Notes under the pieces: model-generated
What the model was told of the DNA's origin: nothing
What the model saw: the letters and a program-made list of their open reading frames with translations, nothing else
The model's database searches: none
NCBI GenBank assembly: GCA_029204225.1
Contig: CM055095.1
Coordinates: forward strand, 27,966,845 to 28,030,844
Direction: 5' to 3'
Origin: Diphasiastrum complanatum
Taxonomy: Eukaryota > Streptophyta > Lycopodiopsida > Lycopodiales > Lycopodiaceae
Length of the DNA: 64,000 nt
In this document: one piece after another, positions 1-11,143 of the stretch
Layout of the letters: each line of letters opens with the position of its first letter
How positions within the stretch are numbered: the first letter of the stretch is position 1
Made by a program: the position numbers and the translations under genes

Positions 1-90
1 CAATTTCAGTCAACTTTGGTCAACTGTACTTCACTATGAGTTAATCTGATATTAACTAAATTTAGTAATTTCCAGGATAGATATATTGAG

Positions 91-431
91 ATGGCCAAAG
101 AAACTTCAAATCAAGCTGCAAATCTAGGTGCGCCATCTTATATGGTGATTTGTCAGCAGTTGAGTACGATGCTCAATGATATGAATAATCGTAATTAGAT
201 GAGAGATCAGCAAATGGAGGTTTTGTTGAATCAAGTCAAATTGATGTCTTCACCCAATCTCGGTTTTTAATCTGAGGTTTATGCGGGTGAGAATAAGAAG
301 AAGAAACCTGAAGTCGTCGAGGACTGGTTGGCCAAGTGGAGTAGTTACTTCAATCTGCATGGTGTTCTTGATGAGAAGAAAATTGAAAGTGTCATACTAT
401 TCTTACGCGGCAAAGCGTCATCGTGGTGATG
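91..431 (+). pseudogene. Ty3/gypsy gag fragment (N-terminal part)
   Basis: Reading from the ATG at 91 in one frame gives a gag-like protein with two in-frame stops (after about 36 and 60 codons). It then continues as a recognisable capsid segment with VEDWLAKWSSYFNLHG and FLRGKASSWW, the pattern of the Retrotrans_gag family (capsid of Ty3/gypsy elements). The reading stops at the TGA after SSWW, and within 50 bp a polypurine tract follows. Everything between the capsid start and the 3' end of the element (protease, RT, RNase H, integrase) is therefore missing, which points to a large internal deletion. This is a relic with no expected activity. The family assignment is good. The link to the following LTR is inferred from spacing and strand. 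Confidence 0.7.
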
Positions 432-468
432 AGATTTATCGGTGAAACCAACTAATAGAAACAGTTTA

Positions 469-1011
469 AGGAGGGGAGAATGTTATGTCCATGACCAGTA
501 CATAGGATACAGTATACTCCTAGTCTATGATACACGGTACTCCAGTGAAACAAGCTGTTAGTTATGCCACATCATACTGGACGTGACCCGAAAGTAACTA
601 GTATCCTTGTGAGGCCTAGAACACACTAAATGGAGTTTAGACAAGGTATGAGATAGTGTATGCATGTGTAGAGTTATCAATAGCAATTCTTTGAATAGTT
701 GGTCCATGCTTAGGACTCTATTCTAGGTGAATTTATGTATAGAGAACTTAGGGCTATGCATGGCTATGTGCCCAGGATGCTTTTGGCTATATATATTGGG
801 TCCAAACTGGCCCTACTCCTCATTATGGTTGTGGATTCATTGCCAGGCTCTCACTCTACATTCATGTTTCTTGTTCCTTGGCTTGGGGGTGAGCCTTCTA
901 GAGTTTGATTGGATGCTTTTACTTGGTTGGGTGGTTTCTCCATAGTGTGTTATCCATTGTGTTTGGGACTTGTAAGCAGGATTTAAGGAGCTTCTCTTAT
1001 ACCAAGATAGA
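469..1011 (+). mobile_element. Probable polypurine tract and LTR start of the gypsy relic
   Basis: Positions 469-480 (AGGAGGGGAGAA) form a polypurine tract directly followed by TGTTATG at 481. That is the usual arrangement at the inner edge of a gypsy 3' LTR. A TATA-like run lies at 788-797. The downstream end of the LTR is not resolved because no second copy occurs in the window, and the heptamer array begins near 1012. The end coordinate is therefore only a limit. No gene is seen in this stretch. Confidence 0.45.
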
Positions 1012-1041
1012 AGGACCAAGGGCCAAGGGTTAAGGATCAAG

Positions 1042-1153
<112 letters not shown>

Positions 1154-1589
1154 GAGGACCAAGGGTTAAGAGCGAAGGGCCAAGAGTAAAGTTTCAATGG
1201 CCAAGAGATTAGGACCAAGGGTTAAGAGCGAAGGGCCAAGAGTTAAGTTTCAATGGCCAAGGCCACAGGTTGAGGACTAAGGGACAAGAGCTAAGGGTTA
1301 AGGGCCAAGGACTAAGGGCTAAGGGCAAGGGATAAGGACTAAGGACCAAGGGTTAAGAGCGAAGGGCTAATAGCCAAGGGTTAAGGACTAAGGGCTAAGC
1401 ACTAAGGGATAAGAGCTAAGGGTCAAGGGTCAAGGATAAAGGCTAAGGGACAAGGATTTAAGGACAAGGATGAGAGACCAAGGGTTCAGGGTCAAGGGCC
1501 AGAACGAAAGATGCTAAGATTCAAGTTTCAATGGCCAAGGGCCAAGAGTTGAGGACTAAGGGACAAAAGCTAAGGACTAAGGGCTAAGG

Positions 1590-1592
<3 letters not shown>

Positions 1593-1677
<85 letters not shown>
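1593..1677. repeat. (GA)n microsatellite
   Basis: About 85 bases of uninterrupted GA dinucleotides form the second GA expansion inside the same heptamer array. Confidence 0.98.
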
Positions 1678-1679
<2 letters not shown>

Positions 1680-1946
1680 GATAAGGACCAAGGGTTAAGA
1701 GTGAAGGGCCAGGAGTTAAGTTTTAGTGGCCAAGGGTTGACGACTAAGGGACAAGAGCTAGGTGCTAAGGGCCAAAGACCAAGGGCGAAGGGCCAAGAGT
1801 TAAGGACCAAGGGTTAAGAGCGAAGGGCTAAGAGTTAAGGTCCAAGGGTTTAGGGCCAAGGACTAAGAGTTAAGGATCGAGGGCTAAGAGTTAAGGCCAA
1901 CGACTAAGAGTTAAGTTCCACGAACAAGGATCAAGGGTTTAAGATT

Positions 1947-2336
1947 GGAGCTCCACCCGCCACGACGGGTGGAGCCTCCTTAAAAAAAAAAATTAAAAAA
2001 AAGAAATTTGGGGGCTCCACTAGCTGCGACAGGTGGGGCCTCCATAAAAAAAAAAAAAATTGGGGGTTTCGCCCGCCGCAGCGGGTGGAACCTCCATAAA
2101 AATATAAAAAAAATTGGAGGCTCCACCCGTCGCAGCAGGTGGGACCTCCATAAATAAAAAAATTGGGGGCTCCACCCATCACGGCAGGTGGAGCCCCAAA
2201 AAATTTGAAAAAAAAACTCCACTCACTACGGCGGATGGAGCGTTCATACAAAAAAAAAATTATAAAAAAATTAATTAAATTTTTTTTTTAAATAAATCTT
2301 TGGAGGCTCCACCCCCCGCGGCGGGTAGTGCCTCCA
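1947..2336. repeat. Seven-copy array of GC-rich hairpins in A-rich spacers
   Basis: Seven units of roughly 27-36 bases begin near 1947, 2010, 2063, 2115, 2165, 2217 and 2301. Each has the pattern GGCTCCACCCG, a short centre such as CCGCAG, and then CGGGTGGAGCC, so each can fold on itself. In unit 1 the arms 1951-1959 and 1966-1974 pair perfectly around a 6-base loop. Other units carry mismatches. Spacers are almost pure A with some T. No coding potential is credible: the minus-strand ORFs only translate the repeat. The array directly follows the heptamer tract. Confidence 0.85.
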
Positions 2337-2963
2337 ATTTTTTTTTTAGAGTTTTAAAAAAAATTAATTGTAAAACAAGTATCAAACATTGTCAAAGTTT
2401 CAATTATTTTGTGATTAATTAACATCTTGAAATTCTCTCGTCCATTTTTTAAAATGGATTTTGAGAAAGTCCAAAATTAATTGAGACGGTGTTAAAGATC
2501 TTATGGATATGTTTTTGTAGGTGTATTAAGATTCGAGTAAGGTCAAAAGAACAACAACAAGCAAGTGTTGTTCAATTTTACTTTACTTCTTCTATCTCAC
2601 GTTTGAGCAATTTCATGTGGATATGTGCAAATTGTCAAGATATGGTAAAACTAGCTACATTGGTGAGCATCATTTTGATGTTGGAGTTGTACTAACTTTC
2701 TTGACTAGTTTTGCTGATGGAAATGAATCTATTGAAAGCTCATTATATCACTCATCCATGGCTAAGTTCTCAAGTGTTGAGCTACCTAGTGCCATGTTTG
2801 GTGATTGTCAATTTTTGGTGAATTCATGGTCATTTTCTTGTGTCAAGTAGATCTTGAAGATGGACTAGTAAAGCTTGCTTGGTTTATGGAGTCATGTGGT
2901 GCTAGATTAGCATCATTGATGTACTCACCTACTCATGGATTTTTAAGGTTTGATGGTTTCTTG
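2337..2963. other. No recognisable gene; possible copia-derived sequence
   Basis: This stretch has several short plus-strand ORFs, none with a motif I recognise. It leads directly into sequence shared with the copia derivative near 53 kb, so it may be degraded internal sequence of the same relic. That is inference from position only. Confidence 0.3.
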
Positions 2964-3226
2964 TGGCAAGATGGAGATGGAGGTTCATTTATGGAGTTTC
3001 ATGGTGAATACATGGCAAGAAATGACAAAGATGGAGAAGGCAAACAAGCATTAGTTGATCACTCACATTTATTGTTTGGTTGCTGTAATTTTCCAAAGAG
3101 TTCAAAGTTTATAGCATGGAGGAATCATCTCATTTACATTCTATTTGGTTCTTCATGTTCTAGTTACATCTTGACATGTACACTTGATGTAAGAAATAGT
3201 GGACACTATTCTCTATATCAATTATG
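2964..3226 (+). repeat. Spacer shared with the copia derivative at 53157-53432
   Basis: From TGGCAAGATGGAGATGG to CTCTATATCAATTATG this block aligns by eye to 53157-53432 at high identity with a few indels. In both places it lies upstream of a copia RNase H tail. In the 53-kb copy it directly follows the pre-integrase domain and stands where the integrase core and RT should be. Differences between the copies fall at all codon positions and the frame is not conserved throughout, so I see no sign that it encodes a protein under selection. Confidence 0.75.
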
Positions 3227-3838
3227 AAAGCTACTTTAGAACATTGCTAAGTCAACACATGCAGGATCCAAAGTTATATCATTGGAAGTTGGCTAAAAGA
3301 GTCTTGAGGTATATATCTTCTACCTTGGATTATGGACTATTCTATGAAGGAGAAGATTTGACTTTCATTGTTTTTTCAGATTCAGATTTTGCAGGAGACA
3401 GGTTGGATATACACTATATTTCTTGGATAAAATTTGGTTTCTTGGCTATCAAAGAAACGTGCAACTATTTCCTTATCATCCTGTGAAGCTAAATACAGAT
3501 CTCTTACAACCACAACAAAGGAGATTTTATGGATCAAAATGCTACTTTTGGAGCTAAAGTGTTATGCAGATGAAGATTTACCAAATATCAAGAATGATAA
3601 CATTTCTGCTCAGGCTCTTGCAAATAATCCAGTCTTTCATGCAAGGAGCAAGCATATTGAAGTGGCTCATCACTTTGTAAGAGAAAAAGTCATTGAGAGA
3701 GAGATCTCATTGGAGCATGTTTCATCTTCAGATTGTGTTGCAGATCTTCTCACCAAGCCTCTACTCAAGAATGTATTTATGAAGATAGGGTCTAACCTTG
3801 GCCTAATTTCGAAGTCTATGTTGATAAGAACATAAATT
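3227..3838 (+). pseudogene. Ty1/copia RNase H domain, frameshifted
   Basis: Two overlapping plus-strand frames give the C-terminal end of a copia polyprotein. The first (to about 3460) has HWKLAKRVLRYISS and FSDSDFAGD, which carries the first RNase H acidic residues. The second (from about 3434 to the stop at 3833-3835) has VSWLSKKRATISLSSCEAKY, the conserved HARSKHIEVAHHFVREKV block and CVADLLTKP. The frameshift and loss of the usual segment between SDFAGD and VSWLSKK make this a relic. Upstream RT is absent. The LTR starts within 12 bases of the stop, as expected for this family. The family assignment is certain. Confidence 0.85.
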
Positions 3839-3846
3839 TTAAGGAG

Positions 3847-4575
3847 TGTGAAGATTATTAAAATATTATCTTCCTATCTCGAGTTTGGGGTCATGTCCAT
3901 GATGATTTCCACTAAATTTCATGTTGTACATAAAAGGAGTGTTAATTGAGCACATATCCTTCTAGTGTAGCTCGGATTTGAGTTAGATAGGTTCAATTAT
4001 GATGACATGCAGATGTTTAGATATCATGCAAAGTTTTACTGTATGCATGCATGCCACATGCAATCAGTGCTGCAACATGCAAAGTAGTTTCTGTGATCTA
4101 CACATGTCTAGGCAATTTTATGAGTTGACATGCAGTACATGCAACATCCATGCATGGAGCTACACATGTGGATCTCTGGTAGGTGAATTAGTTTAGTTAA
4201 GTGGACTTTCCATGCAACTCCACTGTAGGAATTCGAGTCTCTCTCATGTAGGGAAAGCTGGGCATGTTTTGCCATATTGTGAATATTGAGATTTTGGTGT
4301 TTTGGACTCATTCTCTCTCTATCCAAATTTTCTATACTTGATTTTCTCTCTCTACCCAAGAGCAGTCTTTTTTTTCCATATTGAACACTTAGAATTATTT
4401 CTGACATTCATTTCTCATAGTCAAGAGTTAGATTTTTTTATCAGATGTATGCCATTGTGCTCTTGCGTTAGATTTTTCAAGCATACTATTCTTTGATCGA
4501 TCTTGTGCAATCACAACACCTCAGTAAGATCCTGTAGGGTGTGTGGTGAAGTTCACACGTGCTAAAAACTTCACA
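3847..4575 (+). mobile_element. LTR of the copia relic
   Basis: The LTR begins TGTGAAG at 3847, right after the purine run AAGGAG, and I place its end at CTTCACA (4569-4575). This gives matching 7-base inverted termini and about 729 bp. No second copy is present in the window, so the end is provisional. The sequence is not alignable by eye to the other copia LTRs here, although it shares the TGTGAA terminus. It carries the CATGCA cluster described separately. Confidence 0.55.
4006..4216. promoter_or_regulatory. Cluster of nine CATGCA (RY-type) motifs
   Basis: CATGCA occurs at 4006, 4025, 4046, 4057, 4076, 4129, 4138, 4149 and 4211, nine times in 211 bp of the LTR. CATGCA is the core of the RY element bound by plant B3-domain regulators of the ABI3/FUS3/LEC2 group, which act in seed maturation. 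The presence of the motifs is direct observation. A regulatory role is inference. Confidence 0.6.
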
Positions 4576-4711
4576 CCAACTTGGATTTTGTGGTGTCACT
4601 CGATGCCGTTCAGGTGGCACCACTGTGGGTGGTGGAGGATTTGGAGATGAGAGCAGTTGAAAGAGTTTTGGTGGAAGGCGAGGAAATCGAGTTTGGAGAT
4701 ATAACTGCTTC

Positions 4712-5336
4712 CTAGCCATAAGTCAACTGAAAAGAAGCAGATCTAGGAGATTTCTTAGGAGTTGTGCAATAAGCCCAAAGTGTAGCATGTAACTTCAGTT
4801 CCCAATCAGACCTACTGGCCTCTACGATCTTAGTGAGGATTTTGCATAAGATCTTATTAGTGGACTTAGCTTGGCCATTACATTGCGAGTAATAAGGGGC
4901 ACTTTTTTGATGGACCACTAAGAAGGTGGATAGTAAGTCTTCGATCACTGCATTTAAGAAATGTGTTTTCTTCTCACTAACGATTTCTAGTGGACACCCA
5001 AAACGTACTATAACTTGCTCATAAAGGAATTTAACAGTGGATTTTGTATTTTCAGATTTAAAAGCACGAGCTTCGGCCCACTTGGTGCAATAGAAGTGGC
5101 TACTATAATATATCAAGATTGTGTGAATCTAGCAGCCGCGGGGTCATCGGTTTCACATAGTCAATTTCCCATTTGAAAAATGCTTGGTCGGACAATATGG
5201 GATTTAATGGCATGAAATCCTTGAATTGGGGTCGGTTTGCGCATTGACATACATCGCATGCCATTACAAATTGATGTGTATCCTTAAATAAGGTTGGCCA
5301 CCAGAATCCAGCCAACAATATTTTTTGCGATGTCAT
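4712..5336 (-). pseudogene. Ty3/gypsy integrase, decayed
   Basis: Two minus-strand frames cover the integrase. From 5336 downward the zinc-binding end reads FWWPTLFKDTHQFV and CDVCQC, followed by the start of the core at WEIDYVKPM. From 5116 to 4712 the core continues with TKWAEARAF and NGQAKSTNKIL. The second catalytic Asp (usually in SDxGTHF) reads as Glu in VSEKKTHF, and the catalytic Glu (usually in NGQAE) reads as Lys. The DDE triad is therefore broken and there is a frameshift near 5105. Position and order agree with a minus-strand element whose protease lies at 6660-7280. I see no LTR that can be assigned to it. Confidence 0.85.
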
Positions 5337-5374
5337 CTTAGATAAGAAATGTCCACCGCCACTTCCTTCATGGG

Positions 5375-5830
5375 TTAGGGAGATGATAGGTGTTGTTTCT
5401 CTCTTGGTGGGACATCTACGGATAATGCCATATGTCCCTTTTTTATATAGTGTCCAGCAATAAGGGTGCAGGGAGCGGATTTATAAATCAAAGCTCGCTG
5501 AGCGGGTTTAGGTAGACTTGGATCAATTCGGCCAGTGGTAAGGTATTTCGTGATTTCGTAGGACCAAACTGGGGTGTAATGTACTTGAAACAAGATAGCA
5601 TCAGGAAGGTCATCATTAACACCTTCTAATGGTTTGTCATTGCTAGGGATTCGTGAAAGGTAATCAACTAAAAAATGTTGCGACTTCTAGCAACAACTCG
5701 AAACTCAAATTCTCGAAGTAATAACACCCAGTGTGCTATGCATCCAGTTGTGCATGTCTTGTTAAGAATATATAATAACGCTTGATGATTGAAGTAGTTT
5801 CTCTAGTACTCTATGCTACTCTCAATTAAG
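5375..5830 (-). pseudogene. Ty3/gypsy RNase H end and linker to integrase
   Basis: On the minus strand this encodes the end of RNase H (REFEFRVVARS and VDYLSRIPSND, the usual phrase before the integrase linker) followed by a linker with FQVHYTPVWSYEITKYL and the start of the integrase zinc region. Reading requires at least one frame change near 5600-5690. It joins directly to the integrase at 4712-5336. RT should lie upstream (higher coordinates) but is replaced by a short low-complexity linker, so an internal deletion is likely near 5830. Confidence 0.75.
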
Positions 5831-6660
5831 GTACCTTTGTGGACAATTTTGTTCTCATCTTCCTTGGGATCCTTCAAATTTAACATGACCATAGGGGCAT
5901 CCCCTTGTGGTTCACGTTTGGGATTGGGGAAGCTGAATAGTAACGTCCTCAATTGTATAGTCCTTGAAGTATTGTGACATGTCGGGGCCTTTTGGTGCAT
6001 AAGGCACCTTAGGCTTGATTTTCCTCGCGGACTGGAAGTGGAAGGTTTGGTAGCTGATGGTGGAGATGCTTGCCTTGAAGGTGCATCGTCATGCACATGT
6101 GTCCAATACTTGGGTGGTTCCATTATGATAAGACGTTTCATTTTCTCTTTCACGGCCATTTTTCCTTTCAAAGTGTCAACAGAAAACAATGGTTGGACTT
6201 TTCATAGATGAATTTTGGATCAGGTACTTCATGCAAAAGAGACTCATCTAACTCAAAAAGTGACTCCGATTCATGGATATCCCACTCTAAGATAGGTTTC
6301 TTGACACGATAAGTCTTAATAGGCTCAGTCTTGCTGCTTACTATCGCTAATGGCAATAAAGGCTTAGGAGAAGCACTCCCATATATTCTAAAATAGCCAT
6401 GTCAAAAATTTCTTCTAGGTCATGGGGTGGGTGAGATTGCAACACGCTCTCTTCATCTACATACAACGAAATTGATTCATTAGTCGGTAGCCAAGCAACG
6501 TTTAATAACTCATCATTGTGCGGGAGAATTTCAATGAATCAGACATCAAAGATGGGAGTCCAAAGTGATCGATGGCTCACCTAAACCGTCTTTGTTATCC
6601 GAACTACCAGTATTTAAGAAACAGTATCATGTGTTAACACAATCGATCATTGTTAAGCTA
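5803..6660 (-). pseudogene. Gypsy polyprotein linker region without RT
   Basis: Minus-strand frames at 6356-6168 and 6189-5803 encode Ser/Pro/Lys-rich and acidic sequence with no RT motif (no YxDD, no LPFGL-type phrase). The region sits between protease and RNase H. In this gypsy type a variable linker follows protease, so the coding remnants fit that segment, with the RT domain deleted. Between 6360 and 6660 no continuous frame is visible. Function cannot be assigned beyond position. Confidence 0.45.
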
Positions 6661-6665
6661 TGACT

Positions 6666-7280
6666 CTAGTCGATGATATTAGTAGGCTGTGTGTAGTGTC
6701 CCATTTCTTGAGAGTCACGGTATGGTTCCAATAGGGATTCAATAGTGAAAGATCCATCATCTATTATGCGTGCAGACTTCATCTTTCCTACAGAATCAAT
6801 GGTCACCGACAGGTCTCGATTGCTAAATGTTACTCGTCCTTTATTCCAGTCATGTACTACACGGGCATTAGAAAGCCAAGGAGGACCAAGCAAGAGTTCA
6901 TAAGAGTAGGTGTTATTGTTAGCAATGTCCAAAACAACCAAATCAAGTGTAAATTTCTAAATGACAATTTTGACCAATACGCTTGGTATCACACCTTGTG
7001 GTCGAACAACACTTTGATTGACCATTCGGAGTTGACAATTTGACCTATTCAAACGATCTTGTAATTCCCATTCTGTCATTAGTGAAGTGGATGTGATGTT
7101 GACTCCAGATCTCCCATCCAGTATAGCAGACACTACTCGTGAGTTTGCATGGGTGGTTGGAAGCTTAATGTTCTCTTGCTTGCTGAATGGGTTTGTGAGG
7201 TGTAAGGTGACTTCAGGAAGTTCGGGAGCTAAGTCTTGGGTCATGTCCATGGTGCCTGTTAGCCGAATTTTTGACACCAA
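6666..7280 (-). pseudogene. Ty3/gypsy aspartic protease
   Basis: Minus-strand frames 7280-6957 and 6941-6666 together resemble a gypsy retropepsin. The active-site phrase usually seen as DGGSxVNI appears as ILDGRSGVNITS. It is followed by the flap region (LRMVNQSVVRPQGVIPSVLV) and then LLGPPWLSNARVVHDW, the equivalent of the conserved LLGRPWL stretch. A stop or frame change near 6945-6957 splits the domain. The catalytic Asp is retained but the second Gly is Arg. It heads the minus-strand relic that continues to RNase H and integrase at lower coordinates. Confidence 0.8.
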
Positions 7281-9700
7281 ATATTGGACTTATATTGAGC
7301 AAAAATTAGTTGCGGAGTATTTGACGAGCACCAAAAAAATTGTGAATTCTACAAAAGTTGATATGAAAGAAGTGGACCAAAGGGGGTCCCAGCCTGCCCT
7401 TAGAGTGGCTAGACACGTTAATTAGTAATAGACAATAGATCTATATAAATGGTCTAGAGAACCGTTTTTTGTAAGAACAAAAAAAAATGCCGATCCATCT
7501 AGAAATACGTCCCAGCCTGCCTAAATGTGGCTAGTTAGAACTTTTATGGCCTTAAAATTGGCCCGGATATAAAAATGCCAGCAGTACTGAGCAGACTTTT
7601 GATGAAATAAGAAATATTTTACTAATACCAAAAACCTCTTTGTTTTTCAGGTTCGGTTGGTTTCTTCTCAAGTTTGCTTTGTCTGCCACTTGTAACAACA
7701 TCAACAACTTGCAGAATCAAAAACCGTCAGTGGCATTACCAATAGGAAAATTGACAAAAAGGCATGCATTAGTGAATGGGCATAGTGGGTTTCGAAAATA
7801 TGGGCAAATGACAATTTATGGCATCAAAACCGCAGTTAGAGAGAAAAATTGGCAAGGCAAATGAGAATGGAAAGATTAAATACCAGGGAGGCCAACAAGT
7901 TTATCTGAGGTGATTTGGTGTGTGATCGTTGTCAAACAACAGGCCAAAATAGCTGATTGGTCCAATTTTTGGCCTTACAAAGTCAGCTCGCACAAGGGGA
8001 TATTCAGAAAGTTGATGTTCTGTTCAAGTGTTGTGCAAGTGGGCGAGTTCTGTTGGTAATGTTTGATGGAAAAAAATCAGATAAAAAATGAAAAAACTGC
8101 TAAAAAACACTTAAAAAACTCAACCAAGTGTCTTGCTTGTGCCCCCTATATGAAGTGATATAGTATAGGATCTAAAATGGAAGAGGCGACAAAAAAACTG
8201 GAATTAATATGAACAAACGGTAAGAATGAGCAATAAAGCTAACGGAAAGAAAAAGAAAATTTAAGCGATAGAGTGAATGAAATGAGCGGCAAGGGCACCA
8301 ATTTTGTACTTTTAGTTCTTCTCTAAGTTCTACTATGGCGGTCTCCCAACTAGTAGATACAAGAATGATGTAAAGATCGTTGTGTAGGGAAAGTATGGGT
8401 AATATCCACTCAATTCACGGTTTCTATTGTTGCTTAGGTTTCTTCTAAGGTGGTCTCCCTACTAGAAGATGCTTTTAAAAAGAGAATCAGAAAACATCAC
8501 TATGGCTTCCCCCCATCTAGTGAAAAAGCATAAATAAACCTAGTTAACTCTACAAGGGATGAAAGATGAACTAATTATCCCATAAGTAATTACACAATCC
8601 AAAGGCAAAGGCCTAGTGGGGCTCGAGCACCTACCACAAGGTATTCAATCACCAATGGAAACACAAGTAAGCATAGAAAGATGACACAAATGTGTTTCTA
8701 TTAATTCAAAAGCTTGTACAAGTGTTGTTGAAGGCACTCATCGACTTCCATATATGGCAAAAGTGGTGGGCCTATGCTCTAACATGCTTATGGGACTAAG
8801 TCTAAGCTTAATGCTAATTAACTTTAAAGTGCCTTCTCTAAACAAATGAAGTGCACTTACAATAAACTTAGGATTAAACTTAACTTGAACTTAAGAATCA
8901 AATCTTAAACTTAGACTTTCTAAGTTGAACCGTTACAAATGATTGTTTGTAATAACTAAACTTAAATAATAAAAAAACTAAGTATAAGGTTTTCCTAACC
9001 TTAATTTGCTTGTGGGCTTACAAAACACATGCCACTTTTATTTAAATTTACTTGTGGACTTACAAAACACATGCAACAATAAATTCCTATTTTGGGCTAA
9101 CATAAGAGACAACACCTATTGGCAAATATTTTTCTCCACTCACATGTGTGGCAGGAGTGTTTGAAGTGGAACTAATTTTGGTTCAAAAAAATGGTATGGA
9201 CCTTTGCTAAATCTAGATTTTCCTTGAACCCTTGAGTGAAAGGTCGTTGTCTACCTATCCTTGACTTGTTGGTTTTCAATCAATCAAAAAATTGGAAATC
9301 TAAAATTAAATAATTTGCAGTTGCTGACCTTAGTACTTCCAAAAAAAAAAATAAAGTATAAAAACTAGTTTTGGAGACTATAGATTTTAGAAAAATACTC
9401 GCCGAGTACTTAGAATGATGGTCACTCTGTTAGAAATATGCTCATAAGTTGTCAAATGCTAAGATTTGAAAATGCGCACTTTCACACGTGTGGGGAGAGT
9501 GTTGGCAGATCTAGATGGAATGTTTGCTGAGACCTTTATAGGAAACTCTTGATAGGAGCTATACATTGGACATATTAGCGAATGCTTTCAAGCACTCCCA
9601 TGTGTGAAATGAGCATTTGAAAAATGACTAGCGTTACTTAACAAAAAGTAGTCAGATAAGTGCGGAGGTCATTTTGCGAGAAAACTTACTACACAAAAAG
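7281..9700. other. No recognisable gene
   Basis: A 74-residue plus-strand ORF at 7640-7864 has no known motif. Around 7917-7950 a short plus-strand reading VCDRCQTTGQN resembles the CxxC part of a gypsy integrase zinc finger, but the flanks do not support it. The rest is AT-rich with no long ORF. It is probably old transposon-derived DNA. Confidence 0.4.
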
Positions 9701-9865
9701 TGTGAGAACTTATCAACTAGTTTGATAGTTTAGTCAAGATTGGTCATAGTTTGATAAATTGCCATATACACATTTGAGGCCAATTTAATATTAGACTTAG
9801 AGTTTGACTTTTCAAAGTTATATTAGTCTAAAAGCATTTGAATAAACAATTTTGGAAAGTGTGTG
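9701..9865 (+). mobile_element. Copia LTR, left part, interrupted by the gypsy insertion
   Basis: From TGTGAGAAC at 9701 this matches the start of the copia LTR at 50485 and 53721. Shared blocks include the phrase before TTAGACTTAGAG, GACTTTTCAAAGTT, ATTAGTCTAAA and CATTTGAATAAACA. The match breaks at GAAAGTGTG (about 9865) and resumes at 14968 on the far side of a gypsy element. Confidence 0.65.
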
Positions 9866-10177
9866 TGTCATACTATACCAACAAGGTTAATATAGATTTT
9901 GTAGCAAATAGTGTCGTTCCCACAGAGGATAGCGTTAGAAAGTTATGTTTTTGGTACAATTTATGACAAGTGGTTTCGAGAGTTATTCTGGTTGTCGACA
10001 AACATTAAAAAGTAACTAGTATTACTTATATTTGGGTGTGTTGTATTGATAATTTTCAGAACAACAATATGGCCTCTATCAAATCGAATGAAACGCGTTC
10101 TACCGATGAGATGTTATCAGAGTAGTACAACAATACTACACTCTGGCTGATTACAGTGTCAACAGAGAGTCGAGAAA

Positions 10178-11127
10178 TGTTCGATGTATTCGCGATTGTA
10201 CAAATAATTAATTAATCGCATTTGCAAACTGTTCGTTTTTAGACAAAAGTCCTCAACAACTAAAGTCCAAATTAATGGTTAAAGAACACGAATGGTTTCA
10301 GAGCATGTTAGAAACTTATGTCACTGACAATCAGAAAAATAGATCAAAGATTCAATTCTTCAGACAGGGACTGTCATCTCATATCTATACATACAGCTTC
10401 ATTCAATGATCGTGCTAGACTATTCCAAAGATAGTCGTTCTTCGAGTGACGAAAAGAAAGTATTCGCGACAGACAAATAAGATGTTTTAAGACAGTTCTT
10501 TAGAGCATGCTTTAGGAATACACAACAAATGATTGTAATGCACTAGAGAGTCTGTCTGATCAGAGAATAATTCATGTAATGCGTTAGAGATTGTTAGCAG
10601 ACTCAAGATCACTCACACTCAACAGTGCGGAGAATAGAGATAAGAGATAATAACTCACAAAACTCTATTCACTTCTTCAATCTCTTACATATACATAAAC
10701 TCTTCTCTCTCGATGCTCGAGACTGAAGTGTGAGATCTATATGTTTTCTACGGGACGAACAAACACACCTCTTAAACAACAGGTGCGTCGCTCCCGCGAA
10801 AGGGTCTAGTTAACAATTAGACTACGTATACGTTCAATTATACCATGAAAGGTATATTTAACTAAGAGTTAAAGTTACTCTAGTTTAACATGTCTTTATG
10901 TATCTAGTCGTTTCGTGTGGATGACCTAGTAAAGGTTATCCAAGGAAATGTCTTTCCTATTAAAGCTCTTGCCCTTAATTACAAAGCAAGTACGTAGGAG
11001 ATATATTTCCAAAAAATGACTTAGGCCTCTTCATGATTTATACTTAACCAGCTCATATCTTCATTTTCGAGTATATCATGCCATATTTATGTTGATATTT
11101 AATTTTTAACAATAAGGTGGCATCACA
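10178..11127 (-). repeat. 3' LTR of the nested gypsy element (homologous part)
   Basis: The sequence from TGTTCGATG to GGTGGCATCACA is repeated at 14016-14967. The minus-strand PPT lies immediately to its right. The true outer end is probably near 9866, where the host copia LTR breaks off. Confidence 0.8.
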
Positions 11128-11143
11128 TATATCCCCTTCCTCA
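11128..11143 (-). other. Polypurine tract of the nested gypsy element
   Basis: The minus strand reads AGGAAGGGGATATA directly before the LTR terminus TGTGATGCC. This is the expected plus-strand primer site for reverse transcription and it sets the element's orientation. Confidence 0.65.

Noticed and set aside
1947-2336. CRISPR-like array of palindromic repeats
   Set aside because: Repeats are imperfect and unequal, spacers are A-rich homopolymer rather than unique sequence, there are no cas genes, and the surroundings are plant retrotransposons.
7917-7950. Gypsy integrase zinc finger (VCDRCQTTGQN)
   Set aside because: Only a few codons match, the partner His residues and downstream core are missing, so it was not annotated as a gene.
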